A DNA stretch of 8,433 nucleotides. It comes from Methanosarcina sp. UBA402. GTDB taxonomy: Archaea; Halobacteriota; Methanosarcinia; Methanosarcinales; Methanosarcinaceae. Made by a program: the position numbers and the translations under genes. Position 1 is the first letter of the stretch; every line of letters begins with the position of its first letter. Below, one piece after another: positions 6,668-8,433 of the stretch. The notes under the pieces were generated by a model. That model was not told where the DNA came from. It made no database searches and worked only from the letters and a program-made list of their open reading frames with translations. The stretch is taken from NCBI GenBank assembly GCA_002509325.1, contig DADO01000053.1:1-8433 (forward strand). Reading direction: 5' to 3'.

Positions 6668-6760
6668 ATATTTATTGAAAATACTTTTATTAAAAGATTA
6701 TGTTAGATCTCAAGTTTGACAGATTATACTAATTAATACTGTATTTCCTATAAAAAACGC

Positions 6761-6770
6761 ATTATATAGA
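6761..6770 (-). promoter_or_regulatory. Candidate TATA box of the regulator-kinase-receiver operon
   Basis: The minus strand reads TCTATATAAT, a good box A, about 105 nt before the ATG at 6658. The predicted start near 6740 gives a leader of about 80 nt. A nearer AT-rich stretch (AAATATAAGG, from about 6674) would leave almost no leader and overlaps the ribosome site. Confidence 0.45.
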
Positions 6771-6856
6771 CATCACACATATAAGAAAAACGAAAACTGT
6801 CAAAAATCATAAGATACACAATAGAACTTTGAATTGTATAAAGAAAACAGCAGTAT

Positions 6857-6890
6857 GAAGCCCATTTAAACTTTCTCAAATGTATGCTTC
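6857..6890. repeat. Imperfect inverted repeat upstream of the operon
   Basis: GAAGC (6857-6861) pairs with GCTTC (6886-6890), and CATTT (6863-6867) pairs with AAATG (6878-6882), giving two 5-bp stems around a 10-nt loop. One CTGTCAAA motif begins at its right edge. This could be a regulatory palindrome or chance pairing in AT-rich DNA. Confidence 0.3.
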
Positions 6891-7180
6891 TGTCAAACTA
6901 AGGTTAGATAAGAAAGAATATTTGTAAAAATCTTGATTTTAAAAAATATTTTGAGCTTTATTGAATCCAATTGAAAATTTTAAAGGCATTAAAAAAACGT
7001 CTTACTTTGGATTTTACATATGGTCCATTCCCTTACCTGAGACTTTTGCAAGAACCAGGTGGATCGGGCTATATATCATCAAAGCCATTAATAAATTATA
7101 TTCTGCAAACGAAAACAAATCCAACAAAATAAATTGCCTGAAAGAATAGAGAAAAATTCACAAGAGGCAAATAATAGACT

Positions 7181-7268
7181 AAAAATGGCAATTAGAATGA
7201 ACTAAAGTGGTTACTAAAACAAGTAAAAATGGCAATAAAAACAGATTAAAGTGACCACTGAAAAGAAT
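7181..7268. repeat. Degenerate 44-bp tandem repeat, two copies
   Basis: Copies at 7181-7224 and 7225-7268 both begin AAAAATGGCAAT and share a central TAAAGTG and a downstream ACT. About 70% of positions match by eye. A related piece (ATAAAAACAGAT-AAAGTGA) recurs at about 8062-8080, so the unit is dispersed as well as tandem. Confidence 0.65.
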
Positions 7269-7350
7269 TAAAAAACGGTATTTTTTAAATTTGCAGTTAA
7301 AAAACGGTATTCTTGAAAAAACGGACTAAAAGAAAAACACTAAAAAACGC
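7268..7350. repeat. Repeated AAAAAACGG motif, four irregular copies
   Basis: TTAAAAAACGGTATT is perfect at 7268-7282 and 7297-7311 (29-bp period). AAAAAACGG follows at 7316-7324 and AAAAAACGC at 7342-7350. It directly continues the 44-bp repeats. The function is unknown. Confidence 0.6.
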
Positions 7351-7443
7351 TAAAAACTATTGCATCCTCCAGGGAAAAAAAAGAATTCAGGCTTAGTCAG
7401 CTGGAATTTTCATTTCTCCAAACCCCGGCAAATGCATTAAAAT

Positions 7444-7490
7444 GTACCCGAAAGCTGTGACAGGTGGGAAATGTCATAGCTTTTGGGTGC
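7444..7490 (+). ncRNA. 19-bp RNA hairpin, candidate structured RNA
   Basis: Positions 7444-7462 pair without interruption with 7472-7490: 19 pairs, 16 Watson-Crick and three G-U, around the 9-nt loop GGTGGGAAA. All three non-Watson-Crick positions are G-U on the plus strand but would be A-C on the minus strand, so a plus-strand RNA is favoured. The GC content is well above that of the surroundings. A terminator-like stem overlaps its 3' arm. The loop holds an SD-like GGTGG followed by ATG-TCA-TAG, a two-codon frame. I do not recognise a known riboswitch or RNA family. No clear plus-strand TATA box precedes it closely. Confidence 0.55.
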
Positions 7491-7511
7491 CTCCGTAACC
7501 GGACCCTTTTT
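7485..7511 (+). terminator. Terminator-like stem overlapping the 19-bp hairpin
   Basis: GGG (7485-7487) pairs with CCC (7504-7506) and TCCG (7492-7495) with CGGA (7500-7503), with loop TAAC and a 4-nt bulge, followed directly by TTTTT (7507-7511). More T runs follow at 7527-7532 and from 7546. GGG and the next bases are also in the 3' arm of the larger hairpin, so the two folds exclude each other. The larger one should be much more stable. Confidence 0.4.
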
Positions 7512-7545
7512 CACACTATTAATAGATTTTTTCAGTACTTACGGA

Positions 7546-7591
7546 CTTTTTTCTTTTTCCTCTTCTCCTTTTCTCTTCTTTCCCCTTTTTT
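7546..7591. other. 46-nt uninterrupted pyrimidine tract
   Basis: All 46 bases from 7546 to 7591 are C or T on the plus strand. In a plus-strand RNA this would be a strong U-rich termination zone downstream of the hairpin at 7444-7490. As DNA, such a homopurine-homopyrimidine run may take up unusual structure. It also explains the Phe/Ser/Leu-rich frames across it, which I do not call genes. Confidence 0.8.
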
Positions 7592-7827
7592 ATTACTGGC
7601 TTGTTTTTTCAAGGCTATTCAGGAATATTGGACTAAGAAATATTTATCTGGCAACTTATGTATGCCTTATATTTCATGCCTTTGTAATTTTTTAAGCCGT
7701 TAAAAAATCCAACGATAAAGGTATTATCTAGAGGAAGGTTCCATAACTCAAAGTTGTTGAAGAGACTTTATAGATTGGGCTAAATATAGTTAATTCGTAT
7801 ACTACATTGTCAGAAAATACTGCGAAA

Positions 7828-7949
7828 TTCAGTATGACTGAAAGTGAGCAGATTTTCCACTAGAAGATAAGCTAAATCTGCGAGCGATTTGAGGTTTTGA
7901 ACCTCAATAAGTGATATGTGTTTGGGAAACTCCATTTCAAAAAAGGAGT
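7828..7949. ncRNA. Cluster of four small hairpins, candidate non-coding RNA
   Basis: Four inverted repeats follow each other: TTCAGT/ACTGAA (7828-7842, 3-nt loop), GCAGATTT/AAATCTGC (7848-7881, 18-nt loop), TTGAGGTT/AACCTCAA (7889-7907, 3-nt loop) and ACTCC/GGAGT (7929-7949, 11-nt loop). Two have perfect 8-bp arms. A TATA-like CTAAATATAG lies near 7780. No family is recognised, and strand cannot be decided because the stems contain no G-U pairs. AT-rich DNA yields hairpins by chance, so confidence is modest. Confidence 0.35.
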
Positions 7950-8086
7950 ACTTAAAGAAGGATATGAGTTTGGAAATTCATAAAAACGGAAAAACAGTGC
8001 AGTTTTGAAGTCTTTCAACAGATAACCCCACCAATAAGAAGACCACAATTAAGAGACCCTGTATAAAAACAGATAAAGTGAACAGC

Positions 8087-8134
8087 AGTTCCCAGGCAGG
8101 GTTATTGTCTTGATATAACCCTGCACTGGTGACT
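8087..8134 (+). ncRNA. Long hairpin, candidate small RNA or terminator
   Basis: GCAGGGTTAT (8096-8105) and ATAACCCTGC (8115-8124) form a perfect 10-bp stem around TGTCTTGAT. One bulged A (8125) separates it from CCAG/CTGG (8092-8095/8126-8129). Beyond one mismatch, four further pairs (8087-8090/8131-8134) include one G-U on the plus strand. The total is about 18 pairs. A T run (ATATTTTTG) follows about 16 nt later. No gene ends nearby on either strand, so it is not an obvious gene terminator. Confidence 0.45.
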
Positions 8135-8310
8135 TAAGTCTATGAAATCAATATTTTTGTCGAAACTTCGATGGACATCTGGAAGCTTATCTTAACTTTT
8201 TATTTAGCTTCTTCTTACTTTTATCTTTGGCATGAAAGTGCTTTCAAGTACTTTTATTTCTTTGTGCCTGTCATTCGAAGAATTTCATGTTCTTTTGTAA
8301 CTATTCAGCC

Positions 8311-8318
8311 TATATAAA
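8311..8318. promoter_or_regulatory. TATA-box-like sequence near the right edge
   Basis: TATATAAA on the plus strand reads TTTATATA on the minus strand, a perfect archaeal box A. The minus-strand context TTTATATAGGC is the same as that of the box at 2345-2352. It could drive a minus-strand RNA through the gene-free region or a plus-strand gene beyond the window. There is no other support. Confidence 0.3.
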
Positions 8319-8433
8319 ACAACATCAATAGCCATCTTTACTAATATCCAATAGACAATTTTCTGTAATTTGATTTTCTTTGACTGCTGGCGATTGATTA
8401 TGTTTTCTCATTGTTCATAAGTTAATTCTCGGT

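Larger units (their letters stand above)
6714..6898. promoter_or_regulatory. Three CTGTCAAA motifs around the operon promoter
   Basis: GTTTGACAG at 6714-6722, CTGTCAAA at 6797-6804 and CTGTCAAAC at 6890-6898 share the 8-mer CTGTCAAA, the first copy inverted relative to the others. They flank the TATA box at 6761-6770, one downstream near the transcription start and two upstream, spaced about 83 and 93 bp. Three copies within 185 bp is more than chance predicts even in AT-rich DNA. They may be operator sites, perhaps for the regulator encoded next door. Another copy of the 8-mer occurs near 493-500 inside the PPK2 gene, where the encoded FDR motif explains it. Confidence 0.45.
6659..8433. other. 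1.77-kb region without a convincing protein gene
   Basis: No frame here looks protein-coding. The longest ones (6961-7149, 7464-7703, 7483-7695) lack good ribosome sites. The last two start in or beside a strong RNA hairpin and are hydrophobic only because they run through a pyrimidine tract. I found no tRNA, rRNA, CRISPR array or transposase remnant. The region contains the operon promoter, degenerate tandem repeats, several strong hairpins and a pyrimidine run, listed separately. It could be a reservoir of non-coding RNAs or a decayed element. Confidence 0.6.

Noticed and set aside
6961..7149. A 62-codon plus-strand frame.
   Set aside because: It has a non-ATG start, no Shine-Dalgarno and no recognisable motif, and it lies in low-complexity AT-rich DNA.
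7464..7703. Two overlapping hydrophobic frames (7464-7703 and 7483-7695) resembling small membrane proteins.
   Set aside because: They start at GTG/TTG inside the 19-bp hairpin, lack a credible ribosome site, and owe their Phe/Ser/Leu content to the pyrimidine tract.
7889..7907. A TGAGGTTTTGAACCTCA segment resembling a tRNA T-arm.
   Set aside because: The GTTC-type loop is absent (the loop is only 3 nt), and no acceptor or anticodon stem can be built around it.

Overview
The window looks like chromosomal DNA of a methanogenic archaeon, most probably Methanosarcina or a close relative. This is inferred from three things. There is a winged-helix regulator of the methanogen-typical FilR1-middle (DUF1724) type. 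There are stand-alone receiver proteins of the 'VEDEHIVAMGIK' type beside a large Cache/HAMP/PAS histidine kinase. The intergenic DNA is long and AT-rich, with archaeal TATA boxes (TTTATATA) and GGAG/GGTG ribosome binding sites. No database search was possible, so the genus is a judgement.

Layout. Positions 1-186 are non-coding and hold an 11-13 bp inverted repeat and a TATA box. Positions 187-1698 (+) encode a two-domain class II PPK2, a polyphosphate:AMP phosphotransferase with a degenerate N-terminal and an intact C-terminal active site. It converges on 1775-2182 (-), a stand-alone response-regulator receiver. A 590-bp gap (2183-2773) carries that gene's promoter and several short perfect or near-perfect repeats. 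A compact minus-strand cluster follows, transcribed from right to left: a winged-helix/FilR1-middle regulator (6658-5873), a membrane histidine kinase of 864 aa (5802-3208) and a second stand-alone receiver (3187-2774). Spacings are 70 and 20 nt, so one operon is likely. The remaining 1.77 kb (6659-8433) has no convincing protein gene. It holds the operon promoter with three copies of an 8-bp motif, degenerate tandem repeats, a 19-bp hairpin overlapping a terminator-like stem, a 46-nt pure pyrimidine run, and further hairpins that may belong to non-coding RNAs.

How the genes could work together. The kinase should sense an extracellular or periplasm-side ligand through its Cache domain, pass the signal through a HAMP series and a PAS domain to a HisKA_2/HATPase core, and phosphorylate one or both receivers. 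Neither receiver has an output domain. The winged-helix protein, which lacks a receiver, is the natural DNA-binding output, possibly through protein contact with a receiver. This resembles a split version of the Methanothrix FilI/FilR1/FilR2 methanogenesis-control system. That comparison is inference from domain type and gene order. The polyphosphate kinase is convergent and may be unrelated.

The observations most worth a second look are the 7444-7511 hairpin/terminator pair with its downstream pyrimidine tract, the repeated CTGTCAAA sites around the operon promoter, the two receivers that agree closely up to the switch threonine and then diverge, and the kinase's three HAMP-like units and ATP-domain insertion.
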